Positions 16,735 to 25,133 of a stretch of 27,306 nucleotides of DNA are shown piece by piece. The notes under the pieces are model-generated. The model saw nothing but the letters and a program-made list of their open reading frames with translations, did not search any database and had not been told where the DNA came from. The position numbers and the translations under genes were made by a program. Position 1 is the first letter of the stretch, and each line of letters starts with the position of its first letter. The stretch spans positions 1 to 27,306 of the forward strand of contig JAEZRD010000093.1 of NCBI GenBank assembly GCA_023440975.1, written 5' to 3'. This DNA comes from Methanobacteriota archaeon. Its GTDB lineage: Archaea > Methanobacteriota > Methanobacteria > Methanobacteriales > Methanobacteriaceae.

Positions 16735-16746
16735 AAAAAAAAAAAA
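16735..16746 (-). terminator. T12 run after cfbC
   Basis: Twelve consecutive T on the minus strand begin 5 bases after the cfbC stop codon. This is a strong archaeal oligo-T terminator and a clear end of the U32-cfbC unit. Confidence 0.6.
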
Positions 16747-16750
16747 TAAA

Positions 16751-17551
16751 TTAAATGAATTGTTTGAAAAAGTCTTCAAAATCTTCATCATTTAAAGGTT
16801 CTGGAATTACATACTTATTGTTGGAAAATATTTTATCTGCAAGTTTTCTATATTCTTCTGCTTCTTCAGATTTTGGATATTTTTCCACTACCGTTTTTGC
16901 ATCTAATTCACTTAATTGTATGAGGTTGCTTCTTTTTATTGTTCCTATAACTTGTGTTCCTATTTTTTCTGCAAATGATTGAACTATTTCTTCTTCATTT
17001 GGAGTTCCTTTACAGTTACAAATTATTCCAGCTAATTTTCCTTTTAATTTTTTGATTCCTTTACTAATATTGTTTGCTGCATATAGTGACATGTATTCTC
17101 CAGATGATACTATGAATACTTCATCAGCATAATCTTCACGAAGTGGAACTGAGAATCCTCCACACACTACATCCCCTAATACATCATAGAATATTATATC
17201 TAAATCTTTTTCAAATGCCCCTGCATTTTCTAATCGTTTCATTGCTACGATTACTCCTCGTCCTGCACATCCTACTCCAGGTTCGGGTCCTCCACTTTCA
17301 ACACATAATATTCCATTATATCCAGTAAATACTAAATCATCCATTGGTGGTTGGTGATTATCTTTTAGTGTGCTTACTACTGTTGGTATTCTTTTACCAT
17401 ATAATGTTCTTGTTGTATCTGATTTAGGATCACAGCCAATAACCATTAGTTTTTTCCCTTCTTGACTGTATGCTGCAGATATGTTAGCTACTGTTGTGGA
17501 TTTTCCAATTCCACCTTTTCCATATATAGCTATCTTTTTTTGTTTTTGCAA
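16751..17551 (-). CDS. cfbC: CfbC, Ni-sirohydrochlorin a,c-diamide reductive cyclase reductase subunit (NifH homologue)
   Basis: 266 residues of the NifH/BchL/ChlL ATPase family. The P-loop GKGGIGKST (11-19) binds ATP, and C95 (GVGCAGRG) and C130 (DVVCGGF) are the two cysteines that hold the 4Fe-4S cluster across the dimer. In methanogens without nitrogenase this class reduces the CfbD partner in coenzyme F430 synthesis, the cofactor of methyl-CoM reductase. No nifD/nifK or cfbD gene is in the window, so CfbC rather than NifH is an inference from organism type and the lack of nif genes. The start is TTG with GGGAG 9 bases upstream; the ATG overlapping that site is out of frame. It follows the U32 gene by 25 bases. 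Confidence 0.88.
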   Translation of the reverse strand: MQKQKKIAIYGKGGIGKSTTVANISAAYSQEGKKLMVIGCDPKSDTTRTLYGKRIPTVVSTLKDNHQPPMDDLVFTGYNGILCVESGGPEPGVGCAGRGVIVAMKRLENAGAFEKDLDIIFYDVLGDVVCGGFSVPLREDYADEVFIVSSGEYMSLYAANNISKGIKKLKGKLAGIICNCKGTPNEEEIVQSFAEKIGTQVIGTIKRSNLIQLSELDAKTVVEKYPKSEEAEEYRKLADKIFSNNKYVIPEPLNDEDFEDFFKQFI

Positions 17552-17576
17552 GTATATTAACTCCCATTTTTTTTAA

Positions 17577-18818
17577 TTATTCTGTATCTCTTTTTAGTAA
17601 TTTATAAACATGATCACTTTCTCTTAATTTATCTTCAATTGCTATTGCAACATTAGATCCTTTTGGAGCAAAGTTTATTGGTTTTTTGTCTATTTGCATA
17701 GAACTTATTTTATGAATTATAGAACCTGTTGTTGGTCCTTGTATCATTATTTCATCACCTATATGAAGGTCATCCCATATTCGTAGTTCTGCTACTTGTA
17801 TTTTATTGTAATAATTGACAACTTTAGCTATGTCTTTTTTAATATATTTTGATTGGTTATCTTCACTTTTTTGATATGGTGTGTTGAAGTAGAATCCTGT
17901 GTCAAATCCACGGTTGAATACTTTATTTAAATCTTCCATCCATTGGGGATTATATTTATAGTTTCCAGAATCATATTCATTTATTGCTTCACGGTATACT
18001 CTTGTGGCTGTTGCCACATAATCGGGTGAGCGTGCTCTTCCTTCTATTTTAAATGAATTTACTCCTGTTTCCATTAATTCTGGAATGTGTTCAATTAGTG
18101 CCATGTCGTGGGGTGAGAAAAAGTTTGTCATGTAGGAGTTATCATATGATTGTGAGATTATGAATGATTCATCTTCACATTCTGATGTGTTGATGACTTT
18201 TGAATTTTTATTTCCTTCATAACTTAGTTTCCATTCTTTTCTACATGGTTGTAGGCAGTCTCCGCAGTTTGCGCTTCGACCATATAATCCATAGCTTAAG
18301 AAGCATCTTCCACTTATTGCCATGCACATTGCTCCATGTATAAATATTTCTGTTTCTATAGGTGAATTGTGTGCTATTTCACTTATTTCTTTTAAGGATA
18401 GTTCTCTTGAGAGTATTGCTCTTTTTACTCCTAATTCTCCTAATATTTTTAATGTATCTGTGTTTGAAGTGTTTTCTTGCACACTTAAATGTACTTCTAA
18501 ATCATTTTCTTTTACTGGTTTAATTAGTCCTAAATCAGATATTATTATTCCATCTGCTCCATATTCTTTTATTTTTGGTAATTGGTTTTTTACTTTTTCA
18601 ATATCTGGATTTTTCATCATGGTATTTGTGCAGATGTATAATTTACTTCCATATTCTTTTGTTAATTTGGAAGCTTGTTTTATATCTTCTAATTGGAAAT
18701 TATCTGCATTGGCTCGCATGTTTGCCCCATCTAATCCAATATATATTGAGTCTGCCCCATTTTTTAGTGCTGCAGATAAACTTGTGAAATTTCCTGCTGG
18801 TGCTAGTAATTCTACCAT
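17577..18818 (-). CDS. peptidase U32 family protein
   Basis: 413 residues. It starts with the TIM-barrel signature LLAPAGNFTSLSAALKNGAD (4-23) and carries the U32 motif ETEIFIHGAMCMAISGRCFLS with four cysteines (GAMC, GRC, NCGDC, QPCR). In characterised relatives these hold an Fe-S cluster or support RNA hydroxylation (TrhP, RlhA) or ubiquinone hydroxylation (UbiU/UbiV). Many members are labelled peptidases without proof, so protease activity should not be assumed. The C-terminal third (from about 300) is a beta-barrel-like extension (DDLHIGDEIMIQGPTTG). It is first in a two-gene unit with cfbC. Confidence 0.9.
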   Translation of the reverse strand: MVELLAPAGNFTSLSAALKNGADSIYIGLDGANMRANADNFQLEDIKQASKLTKEYGSKLYICTNTMMKNPDIEKVKNQLPKIKEYGADGIIISDLGLIKPVKENDLEVHLSVQENTSNTDTLKILGELGVKRAILSRELSLKEISEIAHNSPIETEIFIHGAMCMAISGRCFLSYGLYGRSANCGDCLQPCRKEWKLSYEGNKNSKVINTSECEDESFIISQSYDNSYMTNFFSPHDMALIEHIPELMETGVNSFKIEGRARSPDYVATATRVYREAINEYDSGNYKYNPQWMEDLNKVFNRGFDTGFYFNTPYQKSEDNQSKYIKKDIAKVVNYYNKIQVAELRIWDDLHIGDEIMIQGPTTGSIIHKISSMQIDKKPINFAPKGSNVAIAIEDKLRESDHVYKLLKRDTE

Positions 18819-18869
18819 GTAATCAATTATCCATTATTTTTATTCTTAAAAATTTAAAATTAATATAAT

Positions 18870-18912
18870 AAAAAAAAAGTTTAAATGTTAAAAAAGTTTA
18901 AATAAAAAAAAA
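18870..18912 (-). terminator. double oligo-T terminator after purF
   Basis: Two T9 runs on the minus strand (18904-18912 and 18870-18878) follow the purF stop, separated by two copies of a short AAAAAAGTTTAAAT-type repeat seen on the plus strand. The U32 promoter should lie just beyond, between 18820 and 18870, but no TATA box stands out. Confidence 0.5.
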
Positions 18913-18924
18913 TTTAAAAAGAAT

Positions 18925-20334
18925 TTAGAATTTGTAATATGATTCAACAGTTGCTGTATCAGGTATGCATGTTGGATATTCTTCGGTAATACAACCTAAG
19001 CATAGTTCTTCTCTATCAAATCCAATTGCTTCAATTAAATTTTCTATACTAATGTATCCTAAAGTTTCTGCCCCTAGTTTTTGTCTTATTTCTTCAACAG
19101 AATAGTTTGCAGCAATTAACTCTTTTTTAGTTGCCATAGCTACTCCATAGTAACATGGACTTATTACTGGTGGGCATCCTATCATTAAGTGAACTTCTTT
19201 TGCTCCTGAATCTTTTAAAATTTGTATGAGTGATTCTGATGTTGTTCCTCTTACTATACTGTCATCAATTAGTACGATTTTTTTGCCTTTTAATTCTGAA
19301 GCTAATGGGTTTACTTTTAATTTGACTGCTATTTCCCGTTCTTCTTGTGTTGGCATGATAAATGTTCTTCCAACATAACGATTTTTAATTAATCCTTCAC
19401 CATAAGGTATTCCGCTTGCTCTTGAGTATCCTATAGCTGCAGGTATGCTTGAATCGGGTACAGGCATTACTACATCAGCATCATCTATTGGGAATTGTTT
19501 GTATAACATTTCCCCTATTTTTTTACGTACATCATAAACTGTTTTCCCATCTATTGTACTGTCTGGTCTTGCAAAGTAAACATATTCAAACATGCATCTT
19601 GCAAGTGGGAAATTACCTGCTATTTCTAGAATATGACTTTTAACTTCATCTCCTTCAAAGTATAATACTTCTCCAGGTTCTAAATCACGAACATATTCTG
19701 CATTTATAACATCTAAGGCTACAGTTTCTGATGCTGCAATGTACATACCATCTTTTTTACCTAAGACTAATGGTTTAATTGCTCTAGGGTCACGGACAAC
19801 ATATAAATCATTGTTAATTAAAATTGTTAATGAGTATGATCCTACTATATCTTTTGAAACATTTTCTATTGCATCTATTATATTATCTGTTCTTTCATGT
19901 TCTCTTTTAATTAAGTAACATAATACTTCTGAGTCTGAATCTGATTGGAATTCATACCCTTCATCGATTAATTCTTTTCTTAATCTGTAAGAGTTAACAA
20001 TATCTCCATTATGAGCTATTGAAATATATCCTTTATCAAAATCAGTTACGAATGGTTGGGAGTTTTCTAGTTTGGATTGTCCTGTTGTTGAGTAACGTAC
20101 ATGTCCAATTCCAACATTTCCAGATAAATTTTTGATTTGATTATCTTTAAAAACATCTGTTAATAATCCCATTCCACAGTAAAAGTTTAAACCTGAATCA
20201 TGATTAAAAGTAGCTATACCGGCTGATTCTTGCCCTCTATGTTGTAAAGCATACAATCCATAATAAATTAAAGAGGAAACATCCATATCATGATTGATAG
20301 AACGCACTCCTATAATCCCACATTTATCTTGCAA
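18925..20334 (-). CDS. purF: amidophosphoribosyltransferase
   Basis: Transfers glutamine ammonia to PRPP, the committed step of purine synthesis. 469 residues of the Bacillus-type enzyme. The Ntn glutaminase begins at C5 (MQDKCGIIGV), so four residues must be removed to free the nucleophile. The PRPP motif KKIVLIDDSIVRGTT is at 351-365. Cysteines at 247, 394 (or 387), 445 and 448 (CLGC) match the ligands of the oxygen-sensitive 4Fe-4S cluster known in the Bacillus enzyme, expected in an anaerobe. The start is TTG with GGAG 9 bases upstream. No other purine gene is adjacent. A single-gene transcript is likely. Confidence 0.95.
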   Translation of the reverse strand: MQDKCGIIGVRSINHDMDVSSLIYYGLYALQHRGQESAGIATFNHDSGLNFYCGMGLLTDVFKDNQIKNLSGNVGIGHVRYSTTGQSKLENSQPFVTDFDKGYISIAHNGDIVNSYRLRKELIDEGYEFQSDSDSEVLCYLIKREHERTDNIIDAIENVSKDIVGSYSLTILINNDLYVVRDPRAIKPLVLGKKDGMYIAASETVALDVINAEYVRDLEPGEVLYFEGDEVKSHILEIAGNFPLARCMFEYVYFARPDSTIDGKTVYDVRKKIGEMLYKQFPIDDADVVMPVPDSSIPAAIGYSRASGIPYGEGLIKNRYVGRTFIMPTQEEREIAVKLKVNPLASELKGKKIVLIDDSIVRGTTSESLIQILKDSGAKEVHLMIGCPPVISPCYYGVAMATKKELIAANYSVEEIRQKLGAETLGYISIENLIEAIGFDREELCLGCITEEYPTCIPDTATVESYYKF

Positions 20335-20454
20335 TTTTATAATCTCCGTCTAATATAGAAAATTTAACTTCAAAAAATAACATTTTTGTATATTTAATTT
20401 TTTGAATGTCATAATATATAATAATTATTTTTTTATATAAGAATTATTTTTTAT

Positions 20455-21540
20455 TTAATCCCAAAAGTTTTGGAAACTATTTGGAACTTCATAATCTTTA
20501 TCATTATCTTTTTTATAATCATCATTTGATGAGTTATTAAAATTAGCATTATTGTTTAAGTAAGTATTTGAATTAGTATTTTGGTTATTTATTTCATTTT
20601 CTAAATTTCCATTATCATTTTCTAAAAATATTAATGTTGTTCTAATAATTTTTAACCAATCTATTGCTTCATCTTTTGTTTTAGCAACTATAAATCCTTG
20701 ACCCACTACAATATTTAATGGTTTGAAGTGATTAGTTGCTATTATAACTTTTGATTCATCATTTAATATTTCATTAAATGATTCTTCCCATAATTCTTTA
20801 ATATTGAATACTTCAAGTAAATCTTTTGAGTATATGTTTGCAAATTGTGATTTAAAATTACTGTAATCTGATTTTATATTGTCTAAACTTAGTTGTAAGC
20901 TTCTGATTTGATCTGTTAAATCTTCGTTTTTACTTGATAATTCTTTTGCTTGGGCAATTGCACGATTATTTTCTAATGATAATTGTTCATTTATTTCTTG
21001 ATTTTTATTATAATCTAATTGTAAGTTGTATAATTGTTTTTGAACTTTACTAATATCTGTGTTGTTTAATATTGAAGTTAATGAAGCTCTAATTATACTG
21101 TTATGTATTTCATTCTCTATTGGACTTAAATCTGTTGAATTTAAGTTGTTTGATTTTGAAAATATTAGGTATTCTATGTAATTGTAACTGGTTTTTAATT
21201 CTTTATAATATTCTAAGAATTGTTCTTTACTTTCATTTGTTAATTCTGTTGCTATTAATATTATATCTGAATCAAGTGTTGCTTTTTTAGCTATATCCAT
21301 ATCTGTTGTTGGTATTATTGAAGATACATTCATATTATAGTTTTCTTTAAGATTCATATTGTTTATAGCTTTGATTAATGTTTCAGCTGATTTTAAATCT
21401 TTGACTATTATTCTAACATCTAAAATATGATTATTATATTCATAATTTTCTTCTTCATAAGAGTCTTCTTGGGAATAATTATAATCTTCATCTTCATCTA
21501 TTTGGAAGTTTTCTATGTCTATGTTGTTTTCATTTTCCAT
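20455..21540 (-). CDS. unknown acidic, coiled-coil, Asn-rich protein
   Basis: 361 residues, not recognised. Residues 1-36 are highly acidic and tyrosine-rich (EDEDYNYSQEDSYEEENYEY). Residues 38-155 look like an alpha/beta domain of receiver or nucleotide-fold size (LDVRIIVKDLKSAETLIKAI ... SDIILIATEL). Residues 160-235 are a coiled coil (QLYNLQLDYNKNQEINEQLS). Residues 240-308 form a second small alpha/beta domain (VIIATNHFKPLNIVVGQGFI). Residues 309-350 are an Asn/Asp-rich linker, ending in FQNFWD. There is no membrane segment or signal. It follows galE by 27 bases and probably shares its transcript. The layout suggests a cytoplasmic assembly or adaptor protein; function is unknown. Confidence 0.8.
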   Translation of the reverse strand: MENENNIDIENFQIDEDEDYNYSQEDSYEEENYEYNNHILDVRIIVKDLKSAETLIKAINNMNLKENYNMNVSSIIPTTDMDIAKKATLDSDIILIATELTNESKEQFLEYYKELKTSYNYIEYLIFSKSNNLNSTDLSPIENEIHNSIIRASLTSILNNTDISKVQKQLYNLQLDYNKNQEINEQLSLENNRAIAQAKELSSKNEDLTDQIRSLQLSLDNIKSDYSNFKSQFANIYSKDLLEVFNIKELWEESFNEILNDESKVIIATNHFKPLNIVVGQGFIVAKTKDEAIDWLKIIRTTLIFLENDNGNLENEINNQNTNSNTYLNNNANFNNSSNDDYKKDNDKDYEVPNSFQNFWD

Positions 21541-21567
21541 AATTAATTACCAACTCAAATTCTTTTT

Positions 21568-22539
21568 TTATTCATTATATTTTTTATGCCATTTCCAAGC
21601 TGTTTCTACAATTTTTTCTAGAGTATCATATTCTGGTTTCCAATTAAATTCTTCTTGTATTTTACTGGAGTCTGCTATTAATTTTGCTGGGTCTCCTTTT
21701 CTTCTTGGTTTAACTATTGTTGGTATAGTTACATCGGTAACTTTTCTACATACATCTATAACTTCTTTTACTGAGAAACCATTTCCATTTCCTAAATTAA
21801 ATATGTTTGATTCTTGTTTTTCTTTTAAGTAATCATATGCTAAGAGATGGGCTTTTGCTATATCGTTTACATGTATGTAATCTCGGATACATGTTCCATC
21901 GGGAGTGTTGTAATCATCTCCATATATTGAGATGAAGCTTTGTTTTCCTATAGCTGTATCTAATATTAATGGGATTAAATGTGTTTCTGGATTGTGCATT
22001 TCACCAATTTCTGTATCTGGATCTGCACCTGATGCATTAAAGTATCTTAATGAAATATAATTTAAGTTTCCTTGTTCAGATTCTCTTTGTAATGCTTTTT
22101 CAACTAGCAATTTTGATTGACCATAAGGGTTTATTGGTTTTGTTGGTGCTTTTTCATTTATTGGCATTTTTTCTGGGTTTCCATATAATGATGCTGTTGA
22201 TGAGAATATGAAATTTTTAACATTATTTTCTTTCATGATTTTTATAAGGTTTAATGTGTTTTGGAAATTGTTTTTTAAATACATTGCAGGATGTTGTATA
22301 CTTTCTGGTACTGATGTGAATGCTGCACAATGAACCACTCCATCTATATCATAGGATTTGAAAATATTATCTAATTGTTCTGAATCTCTTAAATCAGCTT
22401 CAATTAGTTCCCCCCATTTAACTGTATTTTCATATCCACTTACAAGATTATCTAATACTATTGTATCATAGTTGTTCTTATTTAGTGCTTTGTTGATATG
22501 TGAACCTATGTATCCTGCTCCACCTGTTATTAAAATCAT
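21568..22539 (-). CDS. galE: UDP-glucose 4-epimerase
   Basis: 323 residues of extended SDR type. GGAGYIG (6-12) binds NAD, S114 in FSSTASLYG, Y139 and K143 (PYGQSK) are the catalytic residues, and RYFNASGADPD plus DGTCIRDYIHVNDIA are GalE hallmarks. It interconverts UDP-glucose and UDP-galactose, or the N-acetyl forms, for cell-surface glycans. UDP-glucose would come from GalU at 6753-7598. GGAG precedes the ATG by 11 bases. It is the first gene of a pair with the unknown coiled-coil protein. Confidence 0.94.
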   Translation of the reverse strand: MILITGGAGYIGSHINKALNKNNYDTIVLDNLVSGYENTVKWGELIEADLRDSEQLDNIFKSYDIDGVVHCAAFTSVPESIQHPAMYLKNNFQNTLNLIKIMKENNVKNFIFSSTASLYGNPEKMPINEKAPTKPINPYGQSKLLVEKALQRESEQGNLNYISLRYFNASGADPDTEIGEMHNPETHLIPLILDTAIGKQSFISIYGDDYNTPDGTCIRDYIHVNDIAKAHLLAYDYLKEKQESNIFNLGNGNGFSVKEVIDVCRKVTDVTIPTIVKPRRKGDPAKLIADSSKIQEEFNWKPEYDTLEKIVETAWKWHKKYNE

Positions 22540-22694
22540 GATTTTTTAAACTCCTTATAAAAAAAAAATTTTTCTAAATAATTTTTTTTAATGTCATTTA
22601 TATTAGTTAAAATATATTATTGACTTTATTTATATGTTTTTTCCCTTAAAAATTAGTATTTATTAGAGATTAAGTGGGAATATAAAAATTTAAT

Positions 22695-22716
22695 AAAAAA
22701 AAGATAGTAAAAAAAA
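22695..22716 (-). terminator. two T8 runs after the geranylgeranyl reductase gene
   Basis: Within 40 bases of the stop the minus strand has two runs of eight T, a typical archaeal oligo-T terminator. The remainder of 22540-22694 holds TATA-like strings (for example ACATATAAATAAAG near 22630) that may serve galE. Confidence 0.5.
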
Positions 22717-22733
22717 GTAATTAATAGGTAAAT

Positions 22734-23918
22734 TTAGAATAATTTACCTAATTTAAGTACAGCTTTTGGTGATACTTTGATTAAGTTTTTAACAAGTTCT
22801 TCTGTGTTTGCTTTTTCAAACTCAACATCTTGGAAAGCAACTGCGACACTGTTTAATTCTTTATCACTTAAGGATAATAAGTAGTCTTTTACTTTCAAGT
22901 ATTTTTTCATTTCGTCACCAATTGCGTCTCTTAAGTTAGTATCATATTCTTTAAGACGTTTTGCACTGTAATCTTCATCTTTAATTGCATCTGCAGCTAC
23001 TTTACCTGCGTGCATTCCACCAGTCATACCACTGATAATTCCTCCACCAGTTAATGGGTTTACTTGGCTTGCTGCATCTCCAACTACCATAAGGTTGTCA
23101 GAATAGATTTTTTTGTGGATTCCTCCTACTGGATCTCCACCTACATTCATTTCTACAGGTTGTGCATCTTTTAATGCAGGGTTGGTTTTTACGAAATCAT
23201 CTAAATATTCTATTGCAGGTTTTTCTGCCATTTCTGCAATTACTGCTAATCCCACATTAGCAATGTCTCCTTCTTTAGGGAAAATCCATACGTATCCTCC
23301 TGGAGCTACACTTCCGAAGAAAAATTCAATTACATTTTGGTCTTGGAGTTTTACATTACACATTTCGTATTGGATTCCAGATTCCATATTTTTAGGTTTG
23401 TTGTATGTGGTTTTTAGTCCTGCCCATCTTGCAACATGTGATTCTGGTCCGTCTGCAGCTATTAAGATTTTACATTTGATTTCGAATAGTTCTCCCATTT
23501 TTTCACAGGTTACTATGAATCCATCTCCATCTTTTCTTACACCTTTTGCTTGTGTTTTTATGAATATTTGTGCACCTGCTCTTGCTGCATCCATTGCCAT
23601 GTACTTATCGAATATTTTTCTTTCAAGAATGTATCCTGCTTCTGGTATTTCTATAGTATCAGTTGTTAACCATACATCGGTTCCATCTGGAGCTACGAGT
23701 CTTACACCATCTAGTTCACGTGTTACCCATCTTGGGTTTACTTCTACTCCAACTCTTTTAAGTCCATTTTTTGATACTCCTTCTGCACATCTTTTTGGAG
23801 CTCCAATTTCTGCTTTTTTATCCATTAATATTACATCTGCTCCGCCAAGTGCTGCATGTTTTGCTGCTGTGGAACCTGCAGGTCCAGATCCAACTACTAA
23901 TACATCAGTTTTTATCAT
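22734..23918 (-). CDS. geranylgeranyl reductase (digeranylgeranylglycerophospholipid reductase)
   Basis: 394 residues from ATG 23918. An ATG at 23927 adds three, but its GGAG site is only 3 bases away, versus 12 for 23918. It saturates the isoprenoid chains of archaeal ether lipids. The FAD motif VVGSGPAGSTAAKHA is near the start, followed by PKRCAEGVS with the family cysteine, GGYVWIFP (the YxWxFP lipid-reductase motif) and GDAASQVNPLTGGGI. It is soluble but membrane-associated in known members. A small ferredoxin gene lies 22 bases upstream. Such ferredoxins are known electron donors for this enzyme in Methanosarcina, so the two probably form a functional unit. Confidence 0.94.
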   Translation of the reverse strand: MIKTDVLVVGSGPAGSTAAKHAALGGADVILMDKKAEIGAPKRCAEGVSKNGLKRVGVEVNPRWVTRELDGVRLVAPDGTDVWLTTDTIEIPEAGYILERKIFDKYMAMDAARAGAQIFIKTQAKGVRKDGDGFIVTCEKMGELFEIKCKILIAADGPESHVARWAGLKTTYNKPKNMESGIQYEMCNVKLQDQNVIEFFFGSVAPGGYVWIFPKEGDIANVGLAVIAEMAEKPAIEYLDDFVKTNPALKDAQPVEMNVGGDPVGGIHKKIYSDNLMVVGDAASQVNPLTGGGIISGMTGGMHAGKVAADAIKDEDYSAKRLKEYDTNLRDAIGDEMKKYLKVKDYLLSLSDKELNSVAVAFQDVEFEKANTEELVKNLIKVSPKAVLKLGKLF

Positions 23919-23940
23919 AAATATCATAATCTCCTAAGGT

Positions 23941-24108
23941 TTATTCTTTTTCTAAAGCGTGTAAAGGACATGCTTGTACACAGAAATCACAATTTTCAGT
24001 ACATTCTTCATCATCAAAAACTAAACTAGTTTCTTTTACTTCAATACAATTTTTAGGACATATTCCAGCACATTCACCACAATATGAACACCAATCTTTC
24101 ACTATCAT
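23941..24108 (-). CDS. 2[4Fe-4S] ferredoxin, 55 residues
   Basis: A short minus-strand frame, ATG 24108 to TAA 23941, with GGAG 11 bases upstream. The first cluster motif is CSYCGECAGICP (C7, C10, C13, C17) with an extra C21 in KNC. The second is CTENCDFCVQACP, i.e. CxxxCxxCxxxCP. Both clusters are of the 4Fe-4S kind typical of bacterial-type ferredoxins. One irregularity is that the second motif has three residues, not two, between its first two cysteines. Its position directly before the geranylgeranyl reductase points to electron supply for lipid hydrogenation. Confidence 0.93.
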   Translation of the reverse strand: MIVKDWCSYCGECAGICPKNCIEVKETSLVFDDEECTENCDFCVQACPLHALEKE

Positions 24109-24157
24109 TTAATTTCTCGCTCCATTATTCCTATTGTAAAATAATTATCATTATTGT

Positions 24158-24205
24158 TAAGATAAATTCTGTTAAAATGAAAAAAAATAATTTATTTTTA
24201 TCTTA
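24158..24205. repeat. 9-base inverted repeat upstream of the ferredoxin gene
   Basis: TAAGATAAA at 24158-24166 and its reverse complement TTTATCTTA at 24197-24205, 30 bases apart, lie in the promoter region of the ferredoxin-reductase unit. It could be an operator or a weak hairpin. The rest of 24109-24363 has no ORF I can support. Confidence 0.4.
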
Positions 24206-24363
24206 AATTAGTTGTTTAATATAAAAATCATAAGTTAAAGTTTCATAAACTTATAATATCTTAAATATAATCTAATATCATATATATAGTTTTCTAATAA
24301 GATTATTAAACTATATTTGTTAATAAAAAAAGTAGTATAAAATTAAAAATTATAAATAAAAGT

Positions 24364-24969
24364 TTAAATAATGTTAGGGACTCTTAAAGCTGGAGCTAAT
24401 GGTTTAATTTTAGCAGGAGTTCCTATTGCTAAATAGAATGGCGGTACACTTCGTGTAACAACTGCTCCTGCAGCTACCATAGCACCTTCACCTATTTCTA
24501 GATTAGATAAGAATGTGGTATTAGCACCTATTGAAGCTCCTCTTCTTATACGTGGCCCTTTAAGTTTGTAATCTACACGTATAGGATATCTATCATTTGT
24601 AAAACATGCACATGGACCTATAAATACGTTGTCTTCTATTATTGTGTTTCGTGGAATGTATACATTAGATTGTATACTTACATTATTACCGATTACACAT
24701 TCTCCCTCTATGACAGTATTTGTACCTATAAGTACATCGTTTCCAATGTTAGTTTTCTCCCTAATTACTACATTGTGTCCTGTTTTAAAATCATCACCAA
24801 TTATAACATCATTGTAAATTATACTGTTAGATCTAATAACCAGATTTCGTCCCACAACTGGTTCTTTACTAAATCGTTTATAATTCACTCCTAATTGAAT
24901 ATTATTTCTGCGTAATTGCGGATCTTCAGCAGTTGCTTCTTCCCCCAATATTCCTAAGAATTTTGCCAT
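24364..24969 (-). CDS. left-handed beta-helix acyltransferase (hexapeptide repeat)
   Basis: 201 residues. From about 40 to 165 the chain is built of hexapeptide repeats such as VIIGDD, TNIGND, VLIGTN, CVIGNN and VFIGPC, which fold as a trimeric beta-helix. It ends with GASIGANTTFLSNLEIGEGAMVAAGAVVTRSVPPFYLAIGTPAK in shape, the acetyl-CoA-binding coil typical of sugar N-acetyltransferases. Relatives acetylate amino sugars on NDP carriers (WbpD-like), so a surface-glycan role is likely; the substrate is not known. The ATG at 24969 has GGGA upstream. It stands alone in its transcript. Confidence 0.9.
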   Translation of the reverse strand: MAKFLGILGEEATAEDPQLRRNNIQLGVNYKRFSKEPVVGRNLVIRSNSIIYNDVIIGDDFKTGHNVVIREKTNIGNDVLIGTNTVIEGECVIGNNVSIQSNVYIPRNTIIEDNVFIGPCACFTNDRYPIRVDYKLKGPRIRRGASIGANTTFLSNLEIGEGAMVAAGAVVTRSVPPFYLAIGTPAKIKPLAPALRVPNII

Positions 24970-25047
24970 TATTTCCCAATCCCCACATTGATTATAAACT
25001 TTTTATAATTTTTATAAAATTTTACTAAAAAAAACTTTTTAGTAATA

Positions 25048-25058
25048 GAATATATACT
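25048..25058 (-). promoter_or_regulatory. candidate TATA box of the acyltransferase gene
   Basis: The minus strand reads AAGTATATATT about 80-90 bases before the start at 24969. It lies next to, and divergent from, the plus-strand promoter for the PP-loop gene. Confidence 0.4.
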
Positions 25059-25066
25059 TGGCAAAG

Positions 25067-25076
25067 TATTTAAAAA
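25067..25076 (+). promoter_or_regulatory. candidate TATA box of the KH/PP-loop gene
   Basis: TATTTAAAAA on the plus strand, about 60 bases before TTG 25134, predicts a leader of about 35 bases that would include the GGTGA ribosome site. Confidence 0.4.
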
Positions 25077-25133
25077 TTATGAAAATTAAATGAATAATTA
25101 ATAAAAATTAATACTATTTTTTGGTGAAAAATT

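Noticed and set aside
16751..17551. Nitrogenase reductase NifH
   Set aside because: No nifD, nifK or other nif genes are near, and F430-making methanogens always carry this NifH-like CfbC.
18322..18822. 166-codon plus-strand frame
   Set aside because: It is antisense to the U32 gene and has no motif or ribosome site; a shadow of minus-strand codon use.
23113..23937. 274-codon open frame on the plus strand
   Set aside because: It is exactly antisense to the geranylgeranyl reductase, whose motifs are complete; the plus-strand translation is Ser/Pro/Ile-rich with no recognisable domain.
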